Positions 16,447 to 24,517 of a DNA stretch of 64,000 nucleotides are shown in pieces. Position 1 is the first letter of the stretch. Every line of letters starts with the position of its first letter. Where the stretch lies: positions 62,001-126,000 of the forward strand of contig NZ_JASERU010000007.1 in the NCBI RefSeq assembly GCF_030504985.1, in the 5' to 3' direction. The translations under genes and the position numbers were made by a program. Under the pieces are notes generated by a model that ran no database searches, had not been told where the DNA came from, and saw nothing but the letters and a program-made list of their open reading frames with translations. This DNA comes from Fulvimonas sp. R45 (GTDB lineage Bacteria > Pseudomonadota > Gammaproteobacteria > Xanthomonadales > Rhodanobacteraceae).

Positions 16447-17433
16447 TCAGTGCGACAGCGCGAACGCGGTGAGGATGCGCGCGGTCTCGTCCGGCTTCTC
16501 CAGTTCCGGCATGTGGCCGCAGCCGTTCAGCGTGCTGGCGCTGATGGCGGGGGCGTGCACCAGGCCGTTGCGCAGGCTGTCCAGCGCGGAGATGTCGATC
16601 ACCTTGTCGTCGTGGCACCACAGGCCCAGTACCGGCATGGTCAGCTTGTCCAGCCGGTCCTGCACGGCAAGGTATTGCGAGGGCTGGCGCAGCTCGTCGA
16701 ACACCTTGGCGATGAAGGCGTGGTCCCTCACGTTGCGCGCCACCAGCACGTCGACGAAGCGGCCGGGGATCGTCGGCCGCGTGTCGAAGACCAGGTCGGC
16801 GGCGCGCCAGAAGCCGGCGCGGTCGGAGAACACGAACGGGTCCTTGCCGGCCAGCGTCTCGCGCGCGAAGGCGTTTTCCTTGAACTTCAGCCCGAAGGCG
16901 TCGAGCAGGGCCAGTTCGCCCACGTGCTCGGGATGCTCGGCGGCGTAGACGCCGGCGACCGCGCCGCCCATCGAATGGCCCACCAGCAGCACGCGGCCCA
17001 GCCCCAGCGCTTGCACGAAGTCCTGCAGGCGCTTGGCCTGCGCCACGACGTCGTAGCGGGCGGCCATGTCGCGCGAGGACTCGCCCCAGCCGGGCAGGTC
17101 GGGAATGACCAGGTGGAAATGCGGCGTGAGCAGCCTGGCCAGCGGCAGCCACACCTCCTTGCTGTCCGCGAAGCCATGCAGCAGCACGATGGTGGGGCCT
17201 TCGCCGCCCTCGTAGTACGACCAGCGCGTGTCGCCGGCCTGCACCGATTTCTTCTCCAGGTGCGCGGCCATCGCCTCGCGCGCGACATTGGCGCGGAACA
17301 GCCACTGCGGCGCGAACAGGTAGCTGCCGCCCAGCAGCACCGCCAGCAGCACGGCCACGATGGCGAGGAACTTCAGGCGGCGGATGAGCATGCGCTGCCA
17401 GAGCGGGCGGGTGGAGGGGGCGGTAGCGGGCAT
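16447..17433 (-). CDS. Membrane-anchored alpha/beta hydrolase
   Basis: A 328-residue alpha/beta hydrolase with an N-terminal transmembrane anchor (about residues 20-42) and no cleavage site. The oxyanion region is VLLHGFADSKEVW, the nucleophile elbow is GHSMGG (Ser154), and the acid and His are in LGLWCHDDKVID and NGCGHMPELEKP. The layout resembles periplasm-facing lipase/esterase-like hydrolases. The substrate is unknown. It lies downstream of the M1 aminopeptidase gene on the same strand, separated by a palindromic element that spans the gap. Confidence 0.88.
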   Translation of the reverse strand: MPATAPSTRPLWQRMLIRRLKFLAIVAVLLAVLLGGSYLFAPQWLFRANVAREAMAAHLEKKSVQAGDTRWSYYEGGEGPTIVLLHGFADSKEVWLPLARLLTPHFHLVIPDLPGWGESSRDMAARYDVVAQAKRLQDFVQALGLGRVLLVGHSMGGAVAGVYAAEHPEHVGELALLDAFGLKFKENAFARETLAGKDPFVFSDRAGFWRAADLVFDTRPTIPGRFVDVLVARNVRDHAFIAKVFDELRQPSQYLAVQDRLDKLTMPVLGLWCHDDKVIDISALDSLRNGLVHAPAISASTLNGCGHMPELEKPDETARILTAFALSH

Positions 17434-17456
17434 GATCCAGATCCTTGCGAGAGGCA

Positions 17457-17558
17457 CTCCCTCCCCTGCGTGCAGGGGAGGGTTAGGGGAGGGGTCGCTT
17501 CTGGTCGGGCGCCAGAGCACCCCCTCCCGACCTCCCCCTGCACGCAGGGGGAGGGGAA
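17457..17558. repeat. CCCTCCCC/GGGGAGGG palindromic element, single copy
   Basis: Two hairpins, CCCTCCCCTGC G TGCAGGGGAGGG and CCTCCCCCTGCACGCAGGGGGAGG, are separated by about 40 bp. The flanking AGGGGAGGGG and CCCCTCCCGACC are themselves inverted, so the whole 100 bp is an imperfect inverted repeat. It fills the gap between the M1 peptidase stop and the alpha/beta hydrolase start, both on the minus strand. Same family as 5377-5606 and 25505-25602. Confidence 0.8.
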
Positions 17559-17563
17559 GGACG

Positions 17564-19432
17564 TTACTCGGCGATCCTGTCCTGCTTCGCCTTGGCCCGG
17601 GCGAACAGCCGCTCCACCGCCTGCCGGGTCAGCGGGTGGTAGCCGTCCTTCGCCCTGGCGTAGACCTGTTCGGCGTAGGCCAGGCCGTCCGGCGTCTTGG
17701 CGAACGCGCCGTACACCGGCAGGGTGAGGTAGAGCCGGCCGATGCGGCTCATGTGCTCGGCGGCGGCGGGCCAGGCGGCCTTGTCGCCGGCGGCGATGGC
17801 GTGCACGTACCAGCGCATGCCGATCTCGGCGTTGCGCGTGCCGGTGAGGTGCCAGGCGGCGTCGAGCTGCTGCATCCGCGCGAGCTTGGGCACGTCGGGC
17901 AGGCGGTCGAGGAAGTACATCCATTCCTGCGTGTTCCAGCCCTTGGCGTCGAGCTTGGCGGCGGGCAGGGTGCCGGCGAGGAAGGCCGCGCGTTCCTTGT
18001 CAATGGCGTCGAACTGCGGCGAGTCGGGGATCGGCGCATCCTTCGGGATGCCGGTGCCGTAGACCCAGTCCTTTACCTCGTCCCAGCCCATCTTGCCGGG
18101 GTACTTGTCGATCAGGTTCGCCCTGAGGTACGCCAGCATCTGCTCGGTGGTGATGCTATGCCAGGCGAAGTGGTCGAAGTAGCCCTTCAGGTAGGCGTCG
18201 AAGTCCTTGCGGCCGAAGCGCTGCTCCAGCGTGCGCAGGAACCACGAGCCCTTGTCGTAGGCCACGCTCGACAGCGAATCGTCGGCGCCGACGCCGCGCG
18301 GCTCGGGCGCCAGGCGCTGCGAGTTGGCGGGCATCGTGCCGATGCCCTTCTGCAGCGCGCGGATCGCCAGCAGGGTTTCCTCGTCGGCCTGGCGCTTGCC
18401 GTACAGCGCCTCGGTGATGCGGCCCTGCACGTAGGTGGTGAAGCCTTCGTTGAGCCAGATGTCGCGCCACGCGGCGCTGGTCACCAGGTTGCCCGACCAG
18501 GAGTGCGCCAGCTCGTGCGAGATCACGCTGACCAGGCTCTTGTCGCCCACGATGATCGTCGGCGTGGCGAAGGTCATGTCGGGGTTTTCCATGCCGCCGT
18601 AGGGGAACGAGGGCGGCAGCACCAGCAGGTCGTAGCGGCCCCAGCGGTAGGGGCCGTACAGCGACTCGGCGGTCTCGATCATCTTTTCGGTGTCGGCGAA
18701 CTCGCGCGCGGCCTTGTCCACCACGCTGGGCTCGGCGTACACCGCCGAGCGCGGCCCGGTCTCGCGCACCGCGATGTCGCCGGCGGCGATCGCGAGCAGG
18801 TAGGACGGGATCGGGTGGGGCTGGTCGAAGCGGAAGTCGCCGTCGAGCGGATGCTTCGCGTCGTTGAGCGCGCTCATCACCACGCGGATGTCCTTCGGCG
18901 CGGTGACGTGGGCGTCGTAGGTGAAGCGGATCGCCGGCGAGTCCTGCAGCGGCACCCACGAGCGCGCGTGGATCGACTCGGACTGCGAGAACATGAAGGG
19001 CGCCTTCTTGTCCGCCGTCTGCGCGGGCGGCAGCCACTGCAGGCCGGAGGCGTCGGGCGAGGTGGCGTAGGCGATGCGCACCTCGTGCGGGCGCCGCGGC
19101 GCCTGGATGGTGAGCTTGCTGCCGAGTTCCTTGTCGGCCGGCGCCAGCGCGTACTTCAGCGCGTGCGTCCCGCCGCCCGCGTCCACCGCTTCCACCGAGG
19201 CGATCTTCAGGTCGCGCGTGTCCAGCACCAGGGTGGTGGCCTGCGGGTTCTTCCAGTCCAGCGTCAGGGTGGCCCGGCCGTCGAGCTGCTTGTGCGGGAA
19301 GTCGACCTTCAGGTCCAGGTCGAGGTGGGTGACCACCACCTGGTCGGGCTGGGCGTAGGAGTGCGGGTCGTTGGCGAAGGCGGCCAGCGGCAGCACGAGG
19401 GCGCCAAGGACGAGGGCGGGGTACAGGCGCAT
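17564..19432 (-). CDS. M1 family zinc aminopeptidase (leukotriene A4 hydrolase-like)
   Basis: A 622-residue exported aminopeptidase. Residues 1-20 are a signal peptide ending AAFA. The substrate-binding motif GGMENP is at 279-284 and the zinc site HELAHSWSGN at 306-315 with the third ligand Glu in WLNEGFTTY (Glu329). The C-terminal armadillo-like helical domain (about 440-622) matches the LTA4H-type subgroup. It removes N-terminal residues from peptides in the periplasm. Together with the S46 peptidase and prolyl iminopeptidase in this window it suggests a peptide-using lifestyle. Confidence 0.94.
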   Translation of the reverse strand: MRLYPALVLGALVLPLAAFANDPHSYAQPDQVVVTHLDLDLKVDFPHKQLDGRATLTLDWKNPQATTLVLDTRDLKIASVEAVDAGGGTHALKYALAPADKELGSKLTIQAPRRPHEVRIAYATSPDASGLQWLPPAQTADKKAPFMFSQSESIHARSWVPLQDSPAIRFTYDAHVTAPKDIRVVMSALNDAKHPLDGDFRFDQPHPIPSYLLAIAAGDIAVRETGPRSAVYAEPSVVDKAAREFADTEKMIETAESLYGPYRWGRYDLLVLPPSFPYGGMENPDMTFATPTIIVGDKSLVSVISHELAHSWSGNLVTSAAWRDIWLNEGFTTYVQGRITEALYGKRQADEETLLAIRALQKGIGTMPANSQRLAPEPRGVGADDSLSSVAYDKGSWFLRTLEQRFGRKDFDAYLKGYFDHFAWHSITTEQMLAYLRANLIDKYPGKMGWDEVKDWVYGTGIPKDAPIPDSPQFDAIDKERAAFLAGTLPAAKLDAKGWNTQEWMYFLDRLPDVPKLARMQQLDAAWHLTGTRNAEIGMRWYVHAIAAGDKAAWPAAAEHMSRIGRLYLTLPVYGAFAKTPDGLAYAEQVYARAKDGYHPLTRQAVERLFARAKAKQDRIAE

Positions 19433-19549
19433 GCAGCGGCTCCGGCGGGAAACGGAAACGCGCAGTATGCCACCGCCTGCCGCCGGCCACTTTGCTGAAC
19501 CGGCACAGCCCGCTGGCGCGCGCAGAGGCGGCCGATGCGGGCCGCCATG

Positions 19550-19555
19550 TAAAAT
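19550..19555 (+). promoter_or_regulatory. Possible -10 element for the DUF3348-DUF802 operon
   Basis: TAAAAT stands out in very GC-rich sequence 22 bp before the DUF3348 start codon. No consensus -35 hexamer is seen 16-18 bp upstream. The assignment rests on composition and position only. Confidence 0.3.
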
Positions 19556-19577
19556 GGACCCTTTTCAGTCTGGATCC

Positions 19578-20270
19578 ATGGCGAAAGCTTCCACACGGGC
19601 GCCCGTGCTGGGCCCGGCGTTCATTCGCCTGCTGGCCCGCCTCGGCGACGCCGACCTCCCGCGCACGCCGCCGGTGCTGACCGAGCGGTTGGCCCAGTGG
19701 TTCGACTGGAGCCGCGCCCTGGCCCTGTCGCGCACGCTGGACGGCGGGCCTGCCGCTGCCGCGGACGACGCGGCGGCTTCCGGCGACGCTTCCGACGGTG
19801 CCCGCGCCGCCGGGGACGCGCGCCACGCCCTGGTGCAGCTGATCGATGCCGAGATCGAGCCGGCCCCGCCCGGGCAGGGCGATGCCGACGCGGACTACCA
19901 GCCCTACCGCCGGCACTGCGTGGCCGCCCAGCGTGCGATGCAGGCGGCCACCGGCCGGCTGCGCGGGCAGCTGCGCGACATGCTCGCCGGCCAGTCGCCG
20001 GCCAAAGCGCGGCTGGCCGAGGTCGACGCGGTGATGGAAGCCACGCTCGGTCCGCACGAACTGATGCTGCTGGCCCGGGTTCCCCAGCTGCTCGGCCTGC
20101 ACTACCGGCGCCTGCGCGATGCCGACGCGCCGGACGACACCCACGCGCCCCCCGCCGCCGGCCCCTGGCTGGCGCGCTTCCGCCAGGACATGCGCATGGC
20201 GCTGCGGGCGGAACTGGAGGTCCGCTTCCACCCCATCGACGGCCTGCTTGCAGCGCTGCACAACCGATAA
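19578..20270 (+). CDS. DUF3348 family protein, first gene of a MotAB/ZorAB-like operon
   Basis: A 230-residue soluble protein with no signal peptide. It begins MAKASTRAPVLGPAFIRLLA, has an Ala/Asp-rich low-complexity stretch (about 55-80), and a helical core with the recognisable PYRRHCVAAQRAMQAATGRL segment. It ends WLARFRQDMRMALRAELEVR and a short tail. This is the DUF3348 pattern known from beta- and gammaproteobacterial genomes, of unknown function. The next gene (DUF802) starts 6 bp after its stop, so they are one transcript. Its Arg/Asp-rich helical character suggests a cytoplasmic partner for the long tail of the DUF802 protein; that is inference. Confidence 0.82.
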   Translation: MAKASTRAPVLGPAFIRLLARLGDADLPRTPPVLTERLAQWFDWSRALALSRTLDGGPAAAADDAAASGDASDGARAAGDARHALVQLIDAEIEPAPPGQGDADADYQPYRRHCVAAQRAMQAATGRLRGQLRDMLAGQSPAKARLAEVDAVMEATLGPHELMLLARVPQLLGLHYRRLRDADAPDDTHAPPAAGPWLARFRQDMRMALRAELEVRFHPIDGLLAALHNR

Positions 20271-20276
20271 ACGCCC

Positions 20277-22430
20277 ATGCCCAGAAACCCCCTCGTTCCC
20301 GTCGTGTTCCTTGCCGGCCTGCTGGTCGTGGGCTGGGTCGGCATCGGCTACCTCGACCACCATCCGCTGGCCGTCGCGGTCGCCGCGCTGATCGCCGCCT
20401 GCTATCTCGCCGGCGCGCTCGAACTGCTGCGCTACGGCCAGGCCACCGCCGCGCTGGTGCGGGCGCTGCCATCGATCGACCAGGCCGATGCCGACCTGGG
20501 CGGCTGGCTCGACCGGGTGCCGCCGGGCCTGCGCACCAGCGTGCGGCTGCGCATCGAAGGCGCCCGCGCCGGCCTGCCCGCGCCGGCGTTGACGCCCTAC
20601 CTGGTGGGCCTGCTGGTGCTGCTGGGCATGCTCGGCACCCTGCTGGGCATGATGGCCACCCTGCGCGGCACCGGCCTGGCGCTGGAAAGCGCCACCGACC
20701 TGGAAGCCATCCGCAGCTCGCTGGCCGCGCCGGTCAAGGGCCTGGGCTTCGCCTTCGGCACCTCCATCGCCGGCGTGTCGAGCTCGGCGGCGCTCGGGCT
20801 GCTGTCGGCGCTGCTGCGGCGCGAGCGCACCCGGGCCGTGCAGCGGCTGGACGCCGGCATCGCCGCGCACCTGGGGCGACACTCGCCGGCGGTGCAGCGT
20901 CGCGAGACGTTCCGCCTGCTGCAGGAGCAGAGCGCCCTGATGCCGGTGCTGGTGGAGCGCCTGCAATCGCTGGCCGATACATTGGAACGCCAGCAGCAGG
21001 CTGCCGGCGAACGCCTGCACGCCGACCAGCAGGCCTTCCTCCGGCACACCGAGGCCGCCTACATCCAACTGGCCACGACGCTGCAGCACGCGCTGCACGA
21101 CGGCATCGCGCAACAGGCCGACGCCGTGGGCGCCGCGTTGCGGCCGGTGGTGGATGCCACCATGGCGGGGCTGGCCGAACAGTCCGGACGCCTGCACGCC
21201 ACCATCGAAGCGGCCGCGAGCAGGCAGCTCGACGGCCTGGCCGCCGCGGTGCAGGGCACCGCCGGCGCGGCGCGCGAAAGCTGGAGCGCCGCCGTGGCGG
21301 AGCAGCAGCGCGGCAACGCGGCGCTGGCGGACGACCTGCGGCAGGCCCTGCACCAGTTCACCGCCACCTTCGAGCAGCGCTCGGCCGCGCTGGTCGACGG
21401 CGTGGCCGGACGGCTGGAGGACCACGCCGCCCGCACCGCCGAGGCGTGGGACGGCGCGCTCGCCCGCCAGCACGCGGCGCACGACGCCGTGGCCCGGCGC
21501 AACGAGCAGGCATGGGAATCCGCCTCGGCCGGCTTCGAGCAGCGTTCCGGCGCGTTGATCGACGCCTTGCGGCAAGCGCATGGCGAACTGCAGTCGGCGT
21601 TCGCCGCGCGCGGTGACGTGATGATCCAGTCGCTGCAACGTTCGCACGGCGAGCTGCAGGACGCGCTGGAAACGCGCGACGCCGCGCGCCTCGCGCAGTG
21701 GCGCGACGCCTTCGCCGCGCTGACCGACGAATTCGGCCGGCGCTGGGCGCAGGGCAGCGAACGGGTGGCCGCGCACCAGCAGCAGGTGTGCGCCACGCTG
21801 GAAAGGACCGCGCAGGCCATGGGCGAACAGGCGCAGGCGCATGCCCGCGACACCCTGGCCGGGATCGCGCGGCTGGTCGACGCCGCGGCCGAGGCGCCGC
21901 GCGCCGCGGCCGAGGTGGTGGCCGAACTGCGGCAGAAGCTGTCCGACAGCATGGTGCGCGACACCGCCATGCTGGACGAGCGCGGCCGCCTGCTGGAGAC
22001 CGTGGAAACGCTGCTCGGCGCGGTGAACCACGCCTCCACCGAGCAGCGCAGCGCCATCGACGCGCTGGTCGCCACCTCGGCCGAGCTGCTGGAGCGCGTC
22101 GGCAGCCGTTTCACCGCACGGATCGAGGACGAGGCCGGCCGGCTCGACGAGGCCGCCGCCCACGTCACCGGCAGCGCGACGGAAGTGGCCAGCCTGGGCG
22201 AGGCGTTCGGCGCGGCGGTGCAGTCGTTCGGCCAGGCCGCCGACGCGCTGAACCAGCGCCTGCAGGGCATCGAGGCGGCGCTGGAGAAATCGCTGGCGCG
22301 CAGCGACGAGCAGCTGGCCTATTACGTTGCGCAGGCGCGCGAGGTGGTCGAGCTGAGCATGCTCTCGCAGCAGCAGATCATCGGCGAGCTGCAGCAGCTG
22401 GCCCGCGCGCGCGACGGCGCCGGGGCCTGA
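20277..22430 (+). CDS. DUF802 protein: MotA/TolQ/ZorA-like proton channel with long helical tail
   Basis: A 717-residue protein. Two hydrophobic helices lie at about 8-25 and 31-50. After a polar region come two more: 105-130, containing GMLGTLLGMMATLRG (117-131), and 150-180, containing KGLGFAFGTSIAGVSSSAALG. This four-helix layout, with the Gly-rich GxLGTxxGM turn and the small-residue fourth helix, is that of MotA/TolQ/ExbB channels. From about 182 to the end the protein is one Ala/Gln/Glu/Arg-rich helical tail of about 535 residues with frequent heptads. ZorA of the Zorya defence system has the same plan and a similar size. The partner gene with a MotB-like helix starts 5 bp downstream. 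Channel function and tail role are inferred. Confidence 0.82.
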   Translation: MPRNPLVPVVFLAGLLVVGWVGIGYLDHHPLAVAVAALIAACYLAGALELLRYGQATAALVRALPSIDQADADLGGWLDRVPPGLRTSVRLRIEGARAGLPAPALTPYLVGLLVLLGMLGTLLGMMATLRGTGLALESATDLEAIRSSLAAPVKGLGFAFGTSIAGVSSSAALGLLSALLRRERTRAVQRLDAGIAAHLGRHSPAVQRRETFRLLQEQSALMPVLVERLQSLADTLERQQQAAGERLHADQQAFLRHTEAAYIQLATTLQHALHDGIAQQADAVGAALRPVVDATMAGLAEQSGRLHATIEAAASRQLDGLAAAVQGTAGAARESWSAAVAEQQRGNAALADDLRQALHQFTATFEQRSAALVDGVAGRLEDHAARTAEAWDGALARQHAAHDAVARRNEQAWESASAGFEQRSGALIDALRQAHGELQSAFAARGDVMIQSLQRSHGELQDALETRDAARLAQWRDAFAALTDEFGRRWAQGSERVAAHQQQVCATLERTAQAMGEQAQAHARDTLAGIARLVDAAAEAPRAAAEVVAELRQKLSDSMVRDTAMLDERGRLLETVETLLGAVNHASTEQRSAIDALVATSAELLERVGSRFTARIEDEAGRLDEAAAHVTGSATEVASLGEAFGAAVQSFGQAADALNQRLQGIEAALEKSLARSDEQLAYYVAQAREVVELSMLSQQQIIGELQQLARARDGAGA

Positions 22431-22435
22431 GGCGC

Positions 22436-23083
22436 ATGAGCGACGAGATCGAATTCGACGCCGAATCCAGCGCCACCACCTGGGCCGCGTTCGGCGACCT
22501 GATGTCGGTGCTGCTGGGCGTGTTCGTGCTGATGCTGGCCAGCGTGATCGGCACCCAGCTGCTACTGCACAAGCGCCTGGACGCGGAAGTGAGGCAGCGC
22601 CAGGCCGAAGCCGCCCGGCTCAGGATGCTGGAACGGGCGCTGGCCGCGCCGCTGGCGGCCGGCCGCGTGACCATGGTCGACGGCCGCATCGGCATCAGCG
22701 GCAACGTGCTGTTCGCGCTCAACTCCGACCAGCTGCAGCCCAGGGGGCGCGAGCTGCTGCAGAGCATCGCCGGTCCGCTGCGCGACTACCTGTCCGCGCG
22801 CGACGAGATCCTGATGGTCAGCGGCTTCACCGACAACCAGCCGGTGCGCGCGACGAACGCCCGCTTCGCCGACAACTGGGCGCTGTCGGCCGCGCGCGCG
22901 CTCACCGTCACCCGTGCGCTGATCGCCGACGGCGTGCCTTCGTCGTCGGTGTTCGCCGCCGCGTTCGGCGCCGAGCAGCCGGTCGGCTCCAACGCCGACG
23001 AGGCCGGTCGCGCGAAAAACCGCCGCGTGGAGATCGCCCCGATCCCGCACCGCCAGGCCGACGGCAAGGTCGATGCGCGCTGA
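22436..23083 (+). CDS. MotB/ZorB-like protein with OmpA peptidoglycan-binding domain
   Basis: A 215-residue protein. One N-terminal transmembrane helix is preceded by an acidic cytoplasmic tip. The motif WAAFGDLMSVLLGVFVLML (residues 16-34) matches the MotB/ExbD/ZorB helix, with Asp21 at the ion-binding position. After a linker (about 42-75) comes an OmpA-like domain: GNVLFALNSDQLQPRG, a GFTDNQPV turn, FADNWALSAARALTVTRAL and AGRAKNRRVEI. This domain binds peptidoglycan in the family. With the DUF802 protein it would make a stator-type motor anchored to the cell wall. It overlaps the DUF2894 gene by 11 bp. Confidence 0.9.
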   Translation: MSDEIEFDAESSATTWAAFGDLMSVLLGVFVLMLASVIGTQLLLHKRLDAEVRQRQAEAARLRMLERALAAPLAAGRVTMVDGRIGISGNVLFALNSDQLQPRGRELLQSIAGPLRDYLSARDEILMVSGFTDNQPVRATNARFADNWALSAARALTVTRALIADGVPSSSVFAAAFGAEQPVGSNADEAGRAKNRRVEIAPIPHRQADGKVDAR

Positions 23084-23753
23084 GCCCGACGTCCGCGCGC
23101 GGCTGGCCGCCTGGCGCGAGCAGGGTGCCGATCGCGTCGATCCGCTGCGCTTCGCCCTGATGGTTGCGCTGGCGCGCCGCGCCGCGCGCCACGGCGGCGC
23201 CGTGCGGCAACGGCTGGAGGCACGCCTGCAGGAACTGGCCACGGCCTACGCCGGCCGCCTCGGCCAGCCCGTGGCGCAGCCCGCGCGCGATGCAGGCGAA
23301 AGTCCGCTCAAGCGCCTGCTGGAGCGGTTCGCCGACGCGCCGCGGCTGGCCGTCGTTCCGCGCCATGCGCCGGTGGCGCCGGCGGCTGAAACCGGCAAGC
23401 CGGTCGCCGTCGACGCGGCACCGATGCCCGTGCTGGACGAGTTCCAGCAATTGTGGAGCCGCCTGCGCATCGACAGCCTGCTGCGCCAGTGCCTGGATGC
23501 GCTGCCGGAGGACGCCGGCCCGCTGCATTCCAGCGTGCTGACCTGCCGCGCGATGACGCTGATGCGCGATGTCTCGCCGGGCTACCTGCAGCACTTCGTC
23601 GCCTATGTCGACGTGCTGACGTGGATGGAGCAACTGGGCGGCGGCGCCGTCGCCGGCCATGACGCGGATGGCGCCGCCGCCCGCAGGCCGGCGCGCGCCG
23701 GCGGCGCCCGGCGGAAGAAGCCCCCGCCGGCCACGCCGCCGGATCAGGCATGA
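23073..23753 (+). CDS. DUF2894 family protein, last gene of the MotAB/ZorAB-like operon
   Basis: A 226-residue soluble protein without signal or membrane segment. The N-terminal helical part reads VRARLAAWREQGADRVDPLR; the middle is Ala/Pro-rich. The C-terminal part, with FQQLWSRLRIDSLLRQCLDA and LTCRAMTLMRDVSPGYLQHF, is the DUF2894 signature; a basic, Pro-rich tail follows. The start codon lies inside the end of the MotB-like gene, so translation is coupled. Function is unknown; the strict coupling suggests it works with the motor. No nuclease or helicase motif is visible. It is convergent with a glutathione transferase gene. Confidence 0.82.
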   Translation: MRAEPDVRARLAAWREQGADRVDPLRFALMVALARRAARHGGAVRQRLEARLQELATAYAGRLGQPVAQPARDAGESPLKRLLERFADAPRLAVVPRHAPVAPAAETGKPVAVDAAPMPVLDEFQQLWSRLRIDSLLRQCLDALPEDAGPLHSSVLTCRAMTLMRDVSPGYLQHFVAYVDVLTWMEQLGGGAVAGHDADGAAARRPARAGGARRKKPPPATPPDQA

Positions 23754-23799
23754 CGCCCCGCCGTTTGCCGCCCCGCCCGCTGCGCGCGGACGGGCTGGA

Positions 23800-24441
23800 T
23801 CAGGGCAGTTCGCCGCCGCTGTGCGGGTCCTCGCTGTACGGGTGCATCTCGGCGAGGAAGCCGGGTTGCGCCTCCACCCGCGCGATCCACGCGCGGACCT
23901 GCGGGCAGGGCCGCAGCGGCAGGCCGGCCTCCTCCGCGCGGCTGCCGTAGGCGAACACCGCGATATCGGCGATGGTGTAGGCGTCGCCGGCCAGGAACGG
24001 GCGCGTGGCCAGTTCGCGTTCGAGGATGGCCAGCGTGCGCTGCGCGGCGGCACGCTTCATGTCGACCAGCGCCGGCGGGCGGCGCGGCAGCTTGCCGGTG
24101 AGCGTCCAGTGGCGCAGCGTGCCGATCACCGATTCCACCCGTTCCTGCTCGAAGTGCAGCCATTGCTGCACCTTGGCGCGGCCGAACGCGTCGGCGGGCA
24201 GGTAGGGCGTGCCGTCGGCCAGGTACGCGAGGATCGCGTTCGACTCGGCCAGCGTGCGGCCGTCGTCCAGCCGGATCGCCGGCACCGTGCCGGTGGGGCT
24301 GATGCGCAGGTAGTCGGCGTGCTGCCCCTCGCCCTCGAAGATGCTCACCAGCACCGTGTGGTGCGGGCGGCCGAGGTGGTGCAGCAACTGGCGCACCTTC
24401 CAGGCGTTCTGCGAGGGCGGGTAGTCGAACAGGGTGAGCAT
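23800..24441 (-). CDS. Glutathione S-transferase family protein
   Basis: A 213-residue protein with an N-terminal thioredoxin-like domain (MLTLFDYPPSQNAWKVRQLL, then SPTGTVPAIRLDDGRTLAES with the cis-Pro and the glutathione-binding Glu-Ser). The C-terminal all-helical domain includes FLAGDAYTIADIAVFAY, the N-capping box of GSTs. The catalytic residue would be a Ser in the first helix (PPSQNAW). Members detoxify electrophiles with glutathione; the substrate is unknown. It lies 76 bp after the prolyl iminopeptidase gene on the same strand. Confidence 0.9.
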   Translation of the reverse strand: MLTLFDYPPSQNAWKVRQLLHHLGRPHHTVLVSIFEGEGQHADYLRISPTGTVPAIRLDDGRTLAESNAILAYLADGTPYLPADAFGRAKVQQWLHFEQERVESVIGTLRHWTLTGKLPRRPPALVDMKRAAAQRTLAILERELATRPFLAGDAYTIADIAVFAYGSRAEEAGLPLRPCPQVRAWIARVEAQPGFLAEMHPYSEDPHSGGELP

Positions 24442-24517
24442 GACGTTCTCCGTGGCGGGAAGCGCACAGTGTCGATGCGCGTCGCGCGGGCCGCCATCCG
24501 CTGCTTGCGCGGGAAGT

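Noticed and set aside
18156-22163. Very long minus-strand open frame opposite the M1 peptidase and DUF802 genes
   Set aside because: High GC leaves few stop codons; the frame is antisense to well-recognised proteins, and its translation is a low-complexity Arg/Gly/Ala/His mix with no domain.
19578-23753. Calling the operon a bona fide Zorya defence system
   Set aside because: The channel and MotB-like parts fit, but no ZorC/ZorD/ZorE-like gene is present and the neighbours are ordinary chromosomal genes, so only the ZorAB-like core is claimed.
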